Assembly: GCF_018987265.1 (NCBI RefSeq)
Contig: NZ_CP076853.1
Location: forward strand, 2,604,001 to 2,668,000
Reading direction: 5' to 3'
Source: Rhizobium sp. WYJ-E13
Lineage (GTDB): Bacteria; Pseudomonadota; Alphaproteobacteria; Rhizobiales; Rhizobiaceae
DNA: 64,000 bases
Made by a program: the position numbers and the translations under genes. The notes beneath the pieces were generated by a model. That model had not been told where the DNA came from and made no database searches. It saw only the letters and a program-made list of their open reading frames with translations. This document shows positions 55,302 to 63,765 of this stretch, piece after piece (the stretch's first letter is position 1; each line of letters opens with the position of its first letter).

Positions 55302-56456
55302 ATGGACGCCATTTCGACTTTCCGTTTCGCCGTGCTGCTCGCAGGGGCCGCTGCTTTTGCAGGTCCAGTCCTCGCCCAGACTGGGGACGTTGTCAGGACG
55401 CAGGAAGTTTCGGTTCGTGTCGAGAAACTCGCCGAAGGACTGGAGCATCCCTGGGCAGTCGAGGTCCTGCCTGATGGCGGCTATATCGTTACGGAGCGGC
55501 CGGGACGACTGCGCATCATCCGCGATGGCAAGGTTTCCGACCCGATCGATGGCGTGCCCGAGGTCAGCGCACGAGGTCAGGGTGGCCTGATGGATGTCGC
55601 CCTCTCCCCGGATTTCGCGACCAGCCGCAAACTCTATCTGACCGCCGCAACCGCCAACAACAGAGGCTCTGGCACGGAGGCCTTCAGCGCCACGCTGTCA
55701 TCAGATGAAAAGAGCCTCGAAAACGTCACGCCCATTTTCACCATGCGGCTTTTTACCCGCGGCAACATACAGTACGGCTCGCGCATCGCAATCGCGCCCG
55801 GCGGTTCGCTGTTCATCAGCGTCGGCGACCGCGGCAACCGCAATCGTTCGCAGGACTGGAAGGATGACGCCGGCTCCATCGTCCATCTCAATGCCGATGG
55901 CAGCATTCCCGCCGACAATCCCTTCAAGAATGGCAGCAAAGCCCTGCCGGAGATCTGGTCCAAGGGCCATCGCAACCCGCAGGGCATCACCTTCGACAGC
56001 GCCAACGGCAAGCTCTACACCGTCGAGCATGGCGCACGCGGCGGTGACGAGATCAACAATCCCGAGCCCGGAAAGAACTACGGCTGGCCGATCATCACCT
56101 ACGGCCGCGACTATTCCGGCGCCAAAATCGGCGAAGGAACAGCCAAGGAGGGCCTGGAACAGCCGCTGCACTATTGGGATCCGTCGATCGCTCCGGGCGC
56201 TCTCGTCGTCTATCGCGGCAAGATGTTTCCGGAATGGAACGGCAATTTCATCGTGGCGGCCCTGAAATTCCAATTGCTGTCGCGCATGCAGCGGGATGCA
56301 AGCGGCGCCTTTACCGCCGAGGAACGCATGTTCGAAGGCAATTATGGCCGCATCCGCGATGTCATCGTCGCCCCCGATGGCGCACTGCTGATGGTGACCG
56401 ACGAGGATGACGGCGAACTGCTCCGGGTTTCCCGCGCCGAAAACCGGGCCGGCTAA
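55302..56456 (+). CDS. PQQ-dependent sugar dehydrogenase, soluble aldose type
   Basis: 384 aa with a Sec signal peptide (FRFAVLLAGAAAFAGPVLA, cleavage likely after VLA). The mature part is a six-bladed GSDH-like propeller: GLEHPWAVEVLPDGGYIVTE, GQGGLMDVALSPDF, WSKGHRNPQGITFD, EHGARGGDEINNPEPGKNYG and YWDPSIAPGALVVY. These periplasmic enzymes oxidise aldoses with PQQ and Ca2+. No pqq synthesis genes are in the window. Of two adjacent ATGs, the second (55302) is better spaced from GGGGA. It converges with the DUF3052 gene, overlapping by 4 bp. Confidence 0.92.
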   Translation: MDAISTFRFAVLLAGAAAFAGPVLAQTGDVVRTQEVSVRVEKLAEGLEHPWAVEVLPDGGYIVTERPGRLRIIRDGKVSDPIDGVPEVSARGQGGLMDVALSPDFATSRKLYLTAATANNRGSGTEAFSATLSSDEKSLENVTPIFTMRLFTRGNIQYGSRIAIAPGGSLFISVGDRGNRNRSQDWKDDAGSIVHLNADGSIPADNPFKNGSKALPEIWSKGHRNPQGITFDSANGKLYTVEHGARGGDEINNPEPGKNYGWPIITYGRDYSGAKIGEGTAKEGLEQPLHYWDPSIAPGALVVYRGKMFPEWNGNFIVAALKFQLLSRMQRDASGAFTAEERMFEGNYGRIRDVIVAPDGALLMVTDEDDGELLRVSRAENRAG

Positions 56457-56902
56457 AGCGCACTTCGCAATTCCCTGCGGATCACGAATTTCAGCCCCGA
56501 CCATGTCTCGTCGACGGCGCAGACCTTGACGTCGACGAGCCCGGTCGGCAGCAGGATCTCGCGTAGCGCATCCTCGGTGATGCTGGTCGGCACTTTCGAA
56601 CTCTTCTTCGGCCAGGATATCCAGACCATGCCGTCGGGCCTGATGGCCCGAAGCAGCCCAGTGGCCATCTCTTCCAATGGCGCGCGCTGCGTTTCGAAGA
56701 CATGAATATAATCGAACTGCCGGCAGGAGCCGGGCGGCAAGTTATGCTCGACCGAAGCAAAACCTTCAAAACCATCAATCTCGGTCAGCCCGTCGGGAAC
56801 ATTGATGAGCAAGGCAGCCTGCCCTGGCTTCAATCCCAATTTCCTGATGAGCGGCGTGCCGAAATATCCTACGGTCACTGGCGCTTCCATATGAGCGGCC
56901 AT
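56453..56902 (-). CDS. DUF3052 domain-containing protein
   Basis: 149 aa. TPLIRKLGLKPGQAALLINV, GSCRQFDYIHVFETQRAPL and MVWISWPKKSSKVPTSITED are the typical DUF3052 segments, followed by LVDVKVCAVDETWSGLKFVI. A small alpha/beta protein of unknown function. The start could also be the ATG at 56890 (MEAPVTVG). It overlaps the end of the upstream DUF1176 gene by 28 bp on the same strand. Confidence 0.85.
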   Translation of the reverse strand: MAAHMEAPVTVGYFGTPLIRKLGLKPGQAALLINVPDGLTEIDGFEGFASVEHNLPPGSCRQFDYIHVFETQRAPLEEMATGLLRAIRPDGMVWISWPKKSSKVPTSITEDALREILLPTGLVDVKVCAVDETWSGLKFVIRRELRSAL

Positions 56903-57438
56903 GCCGCCGGGCCGCCGTCACCTCCGGCATCGCATTCTTCCTTGATCCGCACCTCCTCGAGAACAAGAAAATCCTTGCTGCCCGGCTCAGCAGCGCGCCA
57001 GACATAGTAGCTGCCACAATCGCCCATGCCTCGCCCTTTCAGGAAGGAGGTAAAACGCCCCTCCACCCTATCGTAACGGATGTTGAAGGCCATATCGCCG
57101 GTCGTTTCCGAAAACTTCAGCGGGAAGATCGCCCTGGAAATCTCTTCACCGTAACCGCCATAAAGCGCGAACGGCATATTATAGGCACCTGCCAGGCCGC
57201 ACGGTAAGATGATCAGCCTCTTTCCTCCGGCATCGACAACTTCGAAGGCATCGCCATAGGCAAGGCGGCTCTCTTCGATATGACACTCGCGATCCTTGGG
57301 CTCGATGTCTGCCCGCACCGCCTTTGGGAGATCGGCAAAGTGCAAAATCGGCCGCACGGATGAGGATGTCTCGGCCGACGCTTCCCCGAGCCCCGACACA
57401 ACGATTACCGTCACAACGGCAACTCTCCGCACCCCCAT
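56875..57438 (-). CDS. Periplasmic DUF1176-like protein
   Basis: 187 aa with a signal peptide (MGVRRVAVVTVIVVSGLGEA then SAE). The mature part resembles DUF1176: LIILPCGLAGAYNMPFALYG in the middle and KGRGMGDCGSYYVWRA, then DFLVLEEVRIKEECDAG. Four cysteines could make two disulfides in the periplasm. Function unknown. I chose the ATG at 57438 behind GGAGGCGTGCGC; 41 further upstream codons have no ribosome site and would destroy the signal peptide. Its end overlaps the DUF3052 gene. Confidence 0.75.
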   Translation of the reverse strand: MGVRRVAVVTVIVVSGLGEASAETSSSVRPILHFADLPKAVRADIEPKDRECHIEESRLAYGDAFEVVDAGGKRLIILPCGLAGAYNMPFALYGGYGEEISRAIFPLKFSETTGDMAFNIRYDRVEGRFTSFLKGRGMGDCGSYYVWRAAEPGSKDFLVLEEVRIKEECDAGGDGGPAAWPLIWKRQ

Positions 57439-57546
57439 GCGCACGCCTCCAAACCGTTTGGCAAAACCTCGTCCTTGCTCAAAAGAAATGCAACTGCTAA
57501 CCCACAAAGCATAACTCCTAGACGCTTCCCCAACATTGAGGGTGAA

Positions 57547-58437
57547 ATGACGCGCGTTCAAGCGAACCTCCTTCTATTGCTTGCAGCCGCCATCTGGGGC
57601 GGAGGCTTCGTCGCCCAATCGACGGCAATGAATGCGATCGGCCCCTTCTGGTTCATCGGCCTGCGTTTCGCCATCGCTGCACTCGCCACTCTGCCCTTCA
57701 CGCTCCTTGAAGCCCGCAAAGTAAAAGTCGCCACCAGCCGCAGACACCTCGGCCTCTATCTGATGATCGGCCTTGCGCTCTTCGGTGGCGCATCGACACA
57801 GCAGATCGGCCTGCAGACGACGACCGTCACCAATTCCAGCTTCATCACCGGACTGTATGTGATCTTCGTGCCGTTGATTGCTGTTTTCTTCCTCCGTCGC
57901 TCGCCGCACTGGGTCATCTGGCCGGGCGCAATCATGGCCGTATCAGGCATTTATCTTCTCTCGGGCGGCCAGCTCTCGTCGCTCACCGTCGGCGACCTGC
58001 TCACAGTCGTCTGCGCCATCTTCTGGTCCGTCCAGATTACGCTTGCTGGAACGACGGTCGCCGAAACCGGCCGGCCTCTTGCCCTGTCCAGCGCCCAGTT
58101 CGCGTTTACGGCAGCCTGTGCACTCATCATCGCCATGATACTCGAACCGATCAGGCTGACAGATATCCGCGCAGCAGCGCCCGAAATTCTCTATGTCGGC
58201 ATCTTCTCCTCCGGCGTCGCCTTCGTGCTGCAGGTCATCGCCCAGCGCTACACCACGCCGTCGCAGGCGGCGATCTTCCTCTCCGCCGAAGCGCTGTTCG
58301 GCGCCACGCTCGCCGCACTTCTCTTGGGCGAAAGCATGCCGCCGCTCGGTTATGTCGGTTGCGCACTGATGTTTACCGCTATGCTTGTAGTCGAACTCGT
58401 GCCCGAAATGACCCGCCGCCGCGCGCAAATGGCCTGA
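57547..58437 (+). CDS. DMT superfamily (EamA) transporter
   Basis: 296 aa, ten membrane helices in two EamA repeats: LLLLLAAAIWGGGFVAQSTA at the N-terminus with NAIGPFWFIGLRFAIAALA, then in the second half AIFLSAEALFGATLAALLLG followed by ESMPPLGYVGCALMF. The typical glutamate-containing last repeat is present. Substrate unknown. GAGGGTGAA precedes the ATG; the frame extends 24 codons upstream without a site. It diverges from the DUF1176-like gene. Confidence 0.9.
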   Translation: MTRVQANLLLLLAAAIWGGGFVAQSTAMNAIGPFWFIGLRFAIAALATLPFTLLEARKVKVATSRRHLGLYLMIGLALFGGASTQQIGLQTTTVTNSSFITGLYVIFVPLIAVFFLRRSPHWVIWPGAIMAVSGIYLLSGGQLSSLTVGDLLTVVCAIFWSVQITLAGTTVAETGRPLALSSAQFAFTAACALIIAMILEPIRLTDIRAAAPEILYVGIFSSGVAFVLQVIAQRYTTPSQAAIFLSAEALFGATLAALLLGESMPPLGYVGCALMFTAMLVVELVPEMTRRRAQMA

Positions 58438-58925
58438 ACACGCGTCCATTTGTGGGGCATTCAGGACCATCTAGAAATTTTTTTATGCTGGTGACAAGAC
58501 GCGCTATCGTTGCATTTTTGGTAAATTCTGCCCGGAACTTATATTGCAGACGATATAAAACGTTAATCATTTGCTTCTGAGGGAGGATTTTTTGCGTTTT
58601 CGTGAAAACAGGCCAGATTTGCGGGTGTGTTCTTAGCAACACGTTAAAAAACTTTTGCTTGCCAAAATCCTTCAAACGCAGCACTCTTCGCGCGTTCGGG
58701 CATTTTGCGAGCATGGGAAGTCCTTAAGAATTTGCGCGCCGGAAACGCTAATATTCCGGTCAGCCGGTTCCAAAAAACAGCAGGCGATAAGTCCTGTCTG
58801 GAGCCGGCGGAGGTAGAGGGGACCTTTTTCTCACATTTCAAGATCTGCCTGCAGCGTCTTCGCAAGAAGGCAATAGCGTAATGCTGCCCGTGTGGATGGC
58901 GGGCGGAGACAAAAGGACCTGAGGC
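58438..58925. other. Long leader/intergenic region before cspA
   Basis: 488 bp without a convincing gene. The right part probably is a structured cspA leader: CCGGAA-N9-TTCCGG (58739-58759), GGTTCC with GGAGCC enclosing CAGG with CCTG (about 58765-58805). A 14-codon frame with a TTG start (58592-58636) follows an excellent GGGAGGATTTT, and could be a leader peptide. A long structured 5' UTR is expected for cold-shock genes. Confidence 0.5.
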
Positions 58926-59141
58926 ATGGCCGAGACTGGCACTGTAAAATTCTTCAATACCGACAAGGGCTTCGGCTTTATCAAGCCGGACAAGGGCGGC
59001 GCCGATATCTTCGTTCACATTTCTGCCGTTCAGGCTTCCGGTCTGGCCGGTCTGACGGAAAATCAGAAGGTAAGCTTCGACACGGAGCCGGATCGCCGCG
59101 GCAAGGGTCCGAAGGCCGTCAATCTGCAGATTTCAGGCTGA
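58926..59141 (+). CDS. cspA: Cold-shock domain protein
   Basis: 71 aa, one cold-shock domain. It starts TGTVKFFNTDKGFGFIKPD (RNP1 is KGFGFI) and continues with GADIFVHISAVQASG (RNP2 is DIFVHIS) and GPKAVNLQ at the end. It binds single-stranded RNA and DNA and melts mRNA structure. GGACCTGAGGC lies before the ATG. It has its own long leader and terminator, so it is monocistronic. I cannot tell from sequence whether this copy is cold-induced or constitutive. Confidence 0.95.
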   Translation: MAETGTVKFFNTDKGFGFIKPDKGGADIFVHISAVQASGLAGLTENQKVSFDTEPDRRGKGPKAVNLQISG

Positions 59142-59173
59142 CCCTCGCAATAGGCATGGAATTCGAGTTGAAG

Positions 59174-59195
59174 CCCGGCAGCGATGCCGGGTTTT
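59174..59195 (+). terminator. Terminator of cspA
   Basis: CCCGGCA-gcga-TGCCGGG (7-bp stem, 4-nt loop) followed by TTTTG, 32 bp past the cspA stop. Confidence 0.85.
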
Positions 59196-59285
59196 GTCGT
59201 TCAGACTCCATTCAGCATGGCAGCACTAGGTTCAGAGCCATAGAGAAGGGACCGCTTCCGGTTCCCGATACTGGGATTTTACGCC

Positions 59286-59759
59286 ATGAACAGGCTTGCA
59301 AAGACCATTCTTCTGACGGCAACTGCCGCTGCCCTGACCCTCTCGGCCATCGGCGAAGCCTCGGCTGGCGACCGCTACTGGCGTCACGGCCACGACCACG
59401 GCAACGATGCACTCGTTGGCGGCGCTGTCGGCCTTGCCACGGGCCTGATCGTCGGCTCTGCCATCGCCAATGCCAATAACGGCCCGGTCTACGAAGAGCG
59501 CCGCTACATCGACCCGCCGGTCTATGAGCCGGAATATGCTCCGCCGCCGGTCTATCGCGCGCCGCGTCCCGTCTATTCCGAGCCCGTCTATTCCGAGCCG
59601 GTCTATGGTCGCCCTGTCTACGGTCGCTCGGTCGGCGCCATGGAACCCTGGAGCGCTCAATGGCAGCGCTATTGCTCCTACCGCTACCGCAGCTTCGATC
59701 CGCAGAGCGGCACCTATGTCGGCAATGACGGTCGCGAGCACTTCTGCGTCGCAAGCTGA
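59286..59759 (+). CDS. BA14K family protein
   Basis: 157 aa. Signal peptide or anchor (ILLTATAAALTLSAIGEASA), a glycine-rich hydrophobic segment (ALVGGAVGLATGLIVGSAI), a Tyr/Pro-rich repeat region (PVYSEPVYSEPVYGRPVYG), and the C-terminal BA14K signature (YCSYRYRSFDPQSGTYVGND then HFC). BA14K proteins are envelope proteins first found as an immunoreactive lectin-like antigen of Brucella. GGGA lies upstream of the ATG. A terminator follows. Confidence 0.88.
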   Translation: MNRLAKTILLTATAAALTLSAIGEASAGDRYWRHGHDHGNDALVGGAVGLATGLIVGSAIANANNGPVYEERRYIDPPVYEPEYAPPPVYRAPRPVYSEPVYSEPVYGRPVYGRSVGAMEPWSAQWQRYCSYRYRSFDPQSGTYVGNDGREHFCVAS

Positions 59760-59783
59760 TAGACAGAAAACACCCTGACGAAA

Positions 59784-59813
59784 AGCGCCGCCACAGAGCG
59801 GCGCTCTTCTTTT
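59784..59813 (+). terminator. Terminator between BA14K gene and convergent SDR gene
   Basis: AGCGCCGC (59784-59791) pairs with GCGGCGCT (59798-59805) around a 6-nt loop, followed by CTTCTTTT on the plus strand. Confidence 0.8.
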
Positions 59814-59822
59814 GTCGATACC

Positions 59823-60695
59823 TCAATCTGCCTTCTTCTCCCAGGGCATCAGCTTGGCACCTCCGCCCTGTTCGAAATCGGTCGACTGGCTGATGACGCG
59901 CCATGTGCGATCGGCCTCCATTCGCGCGGCATCCGCCTTTTCTACCGCTGCAGCCGCATCGCTGCCGAGCAGCAGTCGCAACGGCGGCGCATCGAGCGAA
60001 GCAATGTGCAGCACCACGGCAGCCGCCTTGTCCGGATCGCCGGGCTGGCGGCCATTATAGTTGCGCTGGTAGTCTGCCATGGCACCGACTGTTTCGGCAT
60101 ATTCCGGACGGCCTTCGAAAAGAGCCGTCGAGGAGCCGGCGAAATCCGTGCGGAAGCCGCCGGGCTCGATCACTGTCACCTTGATGCCGAGCGGTCCGAC
60201 CTCCTTGGAGAGCACTTCGGAAAAACCTTCGACGCCCCATTTCGCCGCCGCATAGGGTGCACGCCCGACAGGCCCGATCCTGCCGCCGACGGACGAGAAC
60301 TGGATGATATGCCCTGCCCCCTGCCCGCGCATGACCGGGATCGCCGCCTTGGTCATGATGATTGTGCCGAAGAGATTGGTCTCGATCTGCGCCCGGAAAT
60401 CCGCAAGGCTCGTATCCTCGATCGGCGCAACATTGCCGTAACCTGCATTGTTGACCAGCACGTCGAGCCGGCCGAATGTTTCGACCGCGGTCTTCACCGC
60501 AGTCTCAGCCGCCGCCTCATCTGTCACATCAAGCGGCAGCGCAACAACGCGTGGGCCATACGCTTCGACGAGATCGACAAGTTGAGCGGGATCGCGCGCC
60601 GTCGCGACCAGCTTGTCACCGGCCTCAAGCACGGCATTGGCCGTCGCCCGCCCGAGGCCGCGCGAGCTTCCTGTAATCAACCAAACCTTCGACAT
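59823..60695 (-). CDS. SDR family oxidoreductase
   Basis: 290 aa classical short-chain dehydrogenase. Cofactor motif ITGSSRGLGRA, NNAGYG, catalytic serine in IIQFSSVGGRIG, Y148 and K152 in APYAAAKWGVEG, and VIEPGGFRTDF. Substrate unknown; NADP is likely because of the arginine after the glycine motif (ATARD). AAGGAGGTTTCC precedes the ATG. It diverges from an HxlR-type regulator gene with 97 bp between starts, a frequent pairing. Confidence 0.93.
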   Translation of the reverse strand: MSKVWLITGSSRGLGRATANAVLEAGDKLVATARDPAQLVDLVEAYGPRVVALPLDVTDEAAAETAVKTAVETFGRLDVLVNNAGYGNVAPIEDTSLADFRAQIETNLFGTIIMTKAAIPVMRGQGAGHIIQFSSVGGRIGPVGRAPYAAAKWGVEGFSEVLSKEVGPLGIKVTVIEPGGFRTDFAGSSTALFEGRPEYAETVGAMADYQRNYNGRQPGDPDKAAAVVLHIASLDAPPLRLLLGSDAAAAVEKADAARMEADRTWRVISQSTDFEQGGGAKLMPWEKKAD

Positions 60696-60792
60696 GGAAA
60701 CCTCCTTTTCGGTTCTCGCTTCATTTAGGATCTATTGTTTCCATTAGAAAGAAGGTACCTTACAGATCTATACACACCTGAAAGTAACTGAG

Positions 60793-61173
60793 ATGAAAGA
60801 CGACATCTTCGATTTTTGCCGCAACATGAGCGACGAGCAGGATGCGCGGGCGCGGCAAATGCTGGAACGCGCCGCAGCCAAGTGGCCGTTGCGCGTCCTG
60901 CACGTGCTTTCGGAGGCCGATGGCCCCTTGCGGTTTTCAAGAGTGCTGGAACGGGTGGAGGATATCAGCCAGAAGGTGCTGACCCAGACGTTGCGTACGC
61001 TCGAAAGCGACGGCCTCGTCATCCGCACACTCTATCCGCAGGTGCCGCCGCGCGTCGAATACGAGCTGACACCGCTCGGCCGCGAGCTACTGACACAGGT
61101 CGTCTCGCTCTGGCGCTGGATCGTCGTCCACCTGAATGAATTCGATACCGCCAAACCGGCTGCAAAAGGCTAG
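60793..61173 (+). CDS. HxlR family transcriptional regulator
   Basis: 126 aa winged helix-turn-helix: ARQMLERAAAKWPLRVLHVL, RFSRVLERVEDISQKVLTQT, LRTLESDGLVIRTLYPQVPP and VEYELTPLGRELL. HxlR-type repressors respond to aldehydes, quinones or redox state. The divergent SDR gene is the probable target; AAGGTACCTT (60752-60761) in the shared region is a candidate operator. The end overlaps the convergent histidine kinase gene by 4 bp. Confidence 0.93.
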   Translation: MKDDIFDFCRNMSDEQDARARQMLERAAAKWPLRVLHVLSEADGPLRFSRVLERVEDISQKVLTQTLRTLESDGLVIRTLYPQVPPRVEYELTPLGRELLTQVVSLWRWIVVHLNEFDTAKPAAKG

Positions 61174-62546
61174 GCCGGAATACGCACCGTTGCCCTCAAT
61201 CCACCAAGCGGGCTGTCGCCAAGTGTGATATTACCGCCGTGGCTGCGCGCGATATCCCTCACGATGGCAAGCCCGAGACCGGTGCCCGAAGCATCGAGAT
61301 TGCGTGCGCTATCCAGCCGGAAGAACGGCTTGAACACATCCTCCCGGTACTTCTCGGGAATGCCCGGACCATTATCGTCGAAAACGATGGTCAGCCACTT
61401 TGCGCTGTGCCTGACCTCGACATTGAGCGTGTCGGCATAGCGCCTTGCGTTGGAGGCGAGATTGGTGACGAGCCGCAGGAAGGCGTTTGGCCTCACCGAG
61501 ACATGATCCTCGCCCTCGATGGAATAGGTCAGCGTCTTGCCGTGCAACTCGAAATCGACTTCAAGCTTCTCGAAGACCTCGCTGAGCTTCAGCTCTCCGA
61601 CATCCTCCTCCACCTCGCCCTTGGCAAAGGCCATATAGGCCTCCAACATGGTCTGCATGTCGTTGACGTCTTCATTGAGCCCGGCAAGATCAGGATTGTC
61701 CCCGGCGAGCGCTAACTGAAGCTTGAAGCGTGTCAGGATGGTCCTGAGGTCATGGCTGACGCCTGAGAGCATCGCCGTGCGCTGCTCGATCTGCCGCTCG
61801 ATACGCTCACGCATCAGGATGAAGGCAAGACCTGCGCGCCGGACTTCGTCGGCCCCTCGCGGATAGAAATTGTCGGCCTTCTGCCCCTTGCCGAAGCTTT
61901 CCGCCGCCCGCGCCAGATTGAGGATCGGCCGGATCTGGCCGCGCAGGAAGAGGATCGAGATCGCGATCAGCACCAGTGACGCGCCGACCATCCAGAGAAT
62001 GAAGATATGCGTATTCGATGCATAGGCCTGGCTGCGTTTCGTGATGACGCGCAGGATGCGGTTGTCGAGCTTGATGCGGATCTCGATGAGGTTGGAATTG
62101 CCGACCGTATCGATCCAGAACGGACGGCGGATTTCCTCGGTGATCTCGTCGCTCAGAATGCCGTCGAGAATCGAGAAAAACGGCTTTTCGCGCGGCGGCG
62201 GCAGATCTCCATCCGGCTCGATTGAAATCTGCAGGTTGAGCTGATCGCGGGCAATGCGGGTTATATCGCTATAATCGGTATCCTGCGGAAAGGTGTCGAT
62301 GATCTCGATGATGGCGGCGATATCCCGGGTCACGGCTAGCGACAGCCGCTCCGTCACCATCTGCCAGTGACGCTCCATGAAAACAGCGGCAATGACCGAC
62401 TGCAAAAGCACCATCGGAATGATGATGATGAGCAGCGAACGCGTATAAAGGCCTGTCGGCAATCGCCGGCGCAGCCAGCGCACAAACCAGCGCCAGCCGG
62501 GTGCAGGGGAGCGGTCTTCCCGCCGCAAGCTGTCGAATGTCACCAT
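61170..62546 (-). CDS. Sensor histidine kinase, EnvZ-like
   Basis: 458 aa. Membrane helices at about 38-57 and 180-202 enclose a 120-residue periplasmic sensor; HAMP domain (about 201-255); H-box SGVSHDLRTILTRF with phospho-acceptor H265; ATPase N box LVTNLASNARRYADT; G boxes DDNGPGIPEKYREDVF and GTGLGLAIVRDIA. It would phosphorylate the response regulator encoded 25 bp upstream. The signal is unknown. Third gene of a MarR-response regulator-kinase operon. Confidence 0.94.
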   Translation of the reverse strand: MVTFDSLRREDRSPAPGWRWFVRWLRRRLPTGLYTRSLLIIIIPMVLLQSVIAAVFMERHWQMVTERLSLAVTRDIAAIIEIIDTFPQDTDYSDITRIARDQLNLQISIEPDGDLPPPREKPFFSILDGILSDEITEEIRRPFWIDTVGNSNLIEIRIKLDNRILRVITKRSQAYASNTHIFILWMVGASLVLIAISILFLRGQIRPILNLARAAESFGKGQKADNFYPRGADEVRRAGLAFILMRERIERQIEQRTAMLSGVSHDLRTILTRFKLQLALAGDNPDLAGLNEDVNDMQTMLEAYMAFAKGEVEEDVGELKLSEVFEKLEVDFELHGKTLTYSIEGEDHVSVRPNAFLRLVTNLASNARRYADTLNVEVRHSAKWLTIVFDDNGPGIPEKYREDVFKPFFRLDSARNLDASGTGLGLAIVRDIARSHGGNITLGDSPLGGLRATVRIPA

Positions 62547-62571
62547 TTGCGCCGGTCCCGAACCTGTCGTT

Positions 62572-63273
62572 TCAGTCGATGCTCAGCCTATATCCGATGC
62601 CGCGCACCGTCTGCAGCCAAACCGGATTGGCAGGATCGTCCTCGATCTTGCGGCGCAGGCGGTTGATCTGAACGTCGATGGTGCGTTCGCCGACTTCCGC
62701 ATCGTCTCCGATCAGCTCGTGCCGTGGGATCGTGTCGCCGGCCCGGCGGGCAAAAAGCAGCATGATCTCCTGCTCGCGATCCGTCAGGCGGATCACTTCC
62801 GCCGCCTTCTTCAGCTCCTTGCGCGTCAGCGAGAAGGTGTAAGGCCCGAACATGATCTGCTCGATCTTCAGCGTATCACCGCCGCTGTTGCGCCGCAGGA
62901 TGTTGTTGACACGCAGAACGAGTTCGCGCGGATCGAAAGGCTTGGGAAGATAATCGTCGGCGCCGGCTTCAAGCCCAGCAATACGGCTGTCGGATTCGGC
63001 AAGCGCCGTCAGCATGATGATCGGCACGTTCTTCACGGCCCTGAGCCCGCGTGTCACCTCGATGCCGGATTCGCCCGGCATCATCACGTCCATGATGATA
63101 AGGTCGAAATCGAGCCCCGCGAGCTTGCGCTGCGCCTCCGCCCCATCGGAGGCAATGGTCACACGAAAACCGTTTTCCGTCAGGTAGCGGTTCAGGAGCG
63201 CGCGGATACGGGTGTCGTCGTCGACGACGAGAAGATGCGCCGCGTCATCGGAAATGCCTGTTTTCACCGCCAT
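62572..63273 (-). CDS. OmpR family response regulator (PetR-like)
   Basis: 233 aa. Receiver domain with acidic pocket (LLVVDDDTRIRALL), phospho-acceptor D62 (LIIMDVMMPGESG) and conserved lysine in YLPKPFDPREL; C-terminal winged helix with LTDREQEIMLLFARR and TIDVQINRLRRKIED. A MarR gene directly before an OmpR-type regulator recalls petP-petR of Rhodobacter; equivalence is inference. The ATG immediately follows the stop of the MarR gene, and the cognate kinase follows after 25 bp. Confidence 0.94.
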   Translation of the reverse strand: MAVKTGISDDAAHLLVVDDDTRIRALLNRYLTENGFRVTIASDGAEAQRKLAGLDFDLIIMDVMMPGESGIEVTRGLRAVKNVPIIMLTALAESDSRIAGLEAGADDYLPKPFDPRELVLRVNNILRRNSGGDTLKIEQIMFGPYTFSLTRKELKKAAEVIRLTDREQEIMLLFARRAGDTIPRHELIGDDAEVGERTIDVQINRLRRKIEDDPANPVWLQTVRGIGYRLSID

Positions 63274-63765
63274 TCAATCCGCCTTCTGTCTGTCTCGCAT
63301 GCCTCTGAGGAATGCCTTTACGCCCTCCCGCGCCTCCGGGGAAGCTTCCTCGAATGCCCGTTCAATACGGCGTGATTGCGGCTCGGCAAGCGCCAGTGCC
63401 AGATCCCTGCCCGATTTGGTAGGATAGAGTTTGCGCTGGCGGCGATCCTCCGGGCCTGCCACCTGCCGAATATAGCCTGAATCGATCAGTTGTTTCAGCA
63501 CTCTTGCGAGGCTCTGCTTGGTGATCTTCAGCGTATCGAGCAGATCGGCGACCGTCATGCCCGGATTGCGGTTGACAAAGTGCACGACACGGTGATGCGC
63601 CCGTCCGAAGCCACTCTTTTCGAGAATGGCGTCGGGATCGGATACGAAGTCGCGATAGGCGAAGAAGAACAGCTCGATGATCTCGAAATCGATGATGCCG
63701 ACATCCTCCATCGGCGTGGCCAGCGGCTCAGGTTTGCCTGCTTTCGAGCTGGTCTGTCGTGGCAC
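63274..63765 (-). CDS. MarR family transcriptional regulator (PetP-like)
   Basis: 163 aa winged helix protein: FGRAHHRVVHFVNRNPGMTV, ADLLDTLKITKQSLARVLKQ, LIDSGYIRQVAGPEDRRQRK. I chose GTG at 63765 (PRQTSSKAGK follows) behind GAGGAAA; an ATG at 63834 lacks a ribosome site and the open frame runs on to 63984. First gene of the operon with the OmpR-type regulator and kinase, with no gap to the next start. Ligand and targets unknown. Confidence 0.9.
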   Translation of the reverse strand: MPRQTSSKAGKPEPLATPMEDVGIIDFEIIELFFFAYRDFVSDPDAILEKSGFGRAHHRVVHFVNRNPGMTVADLLDTLKITKQSLARVLKQLIDSGYIRQVAGPEDRRQRKLYPTKSGRDLALALAEPQSRRIERAFEEASPEAREGVKAFLRGMRDRQKAD

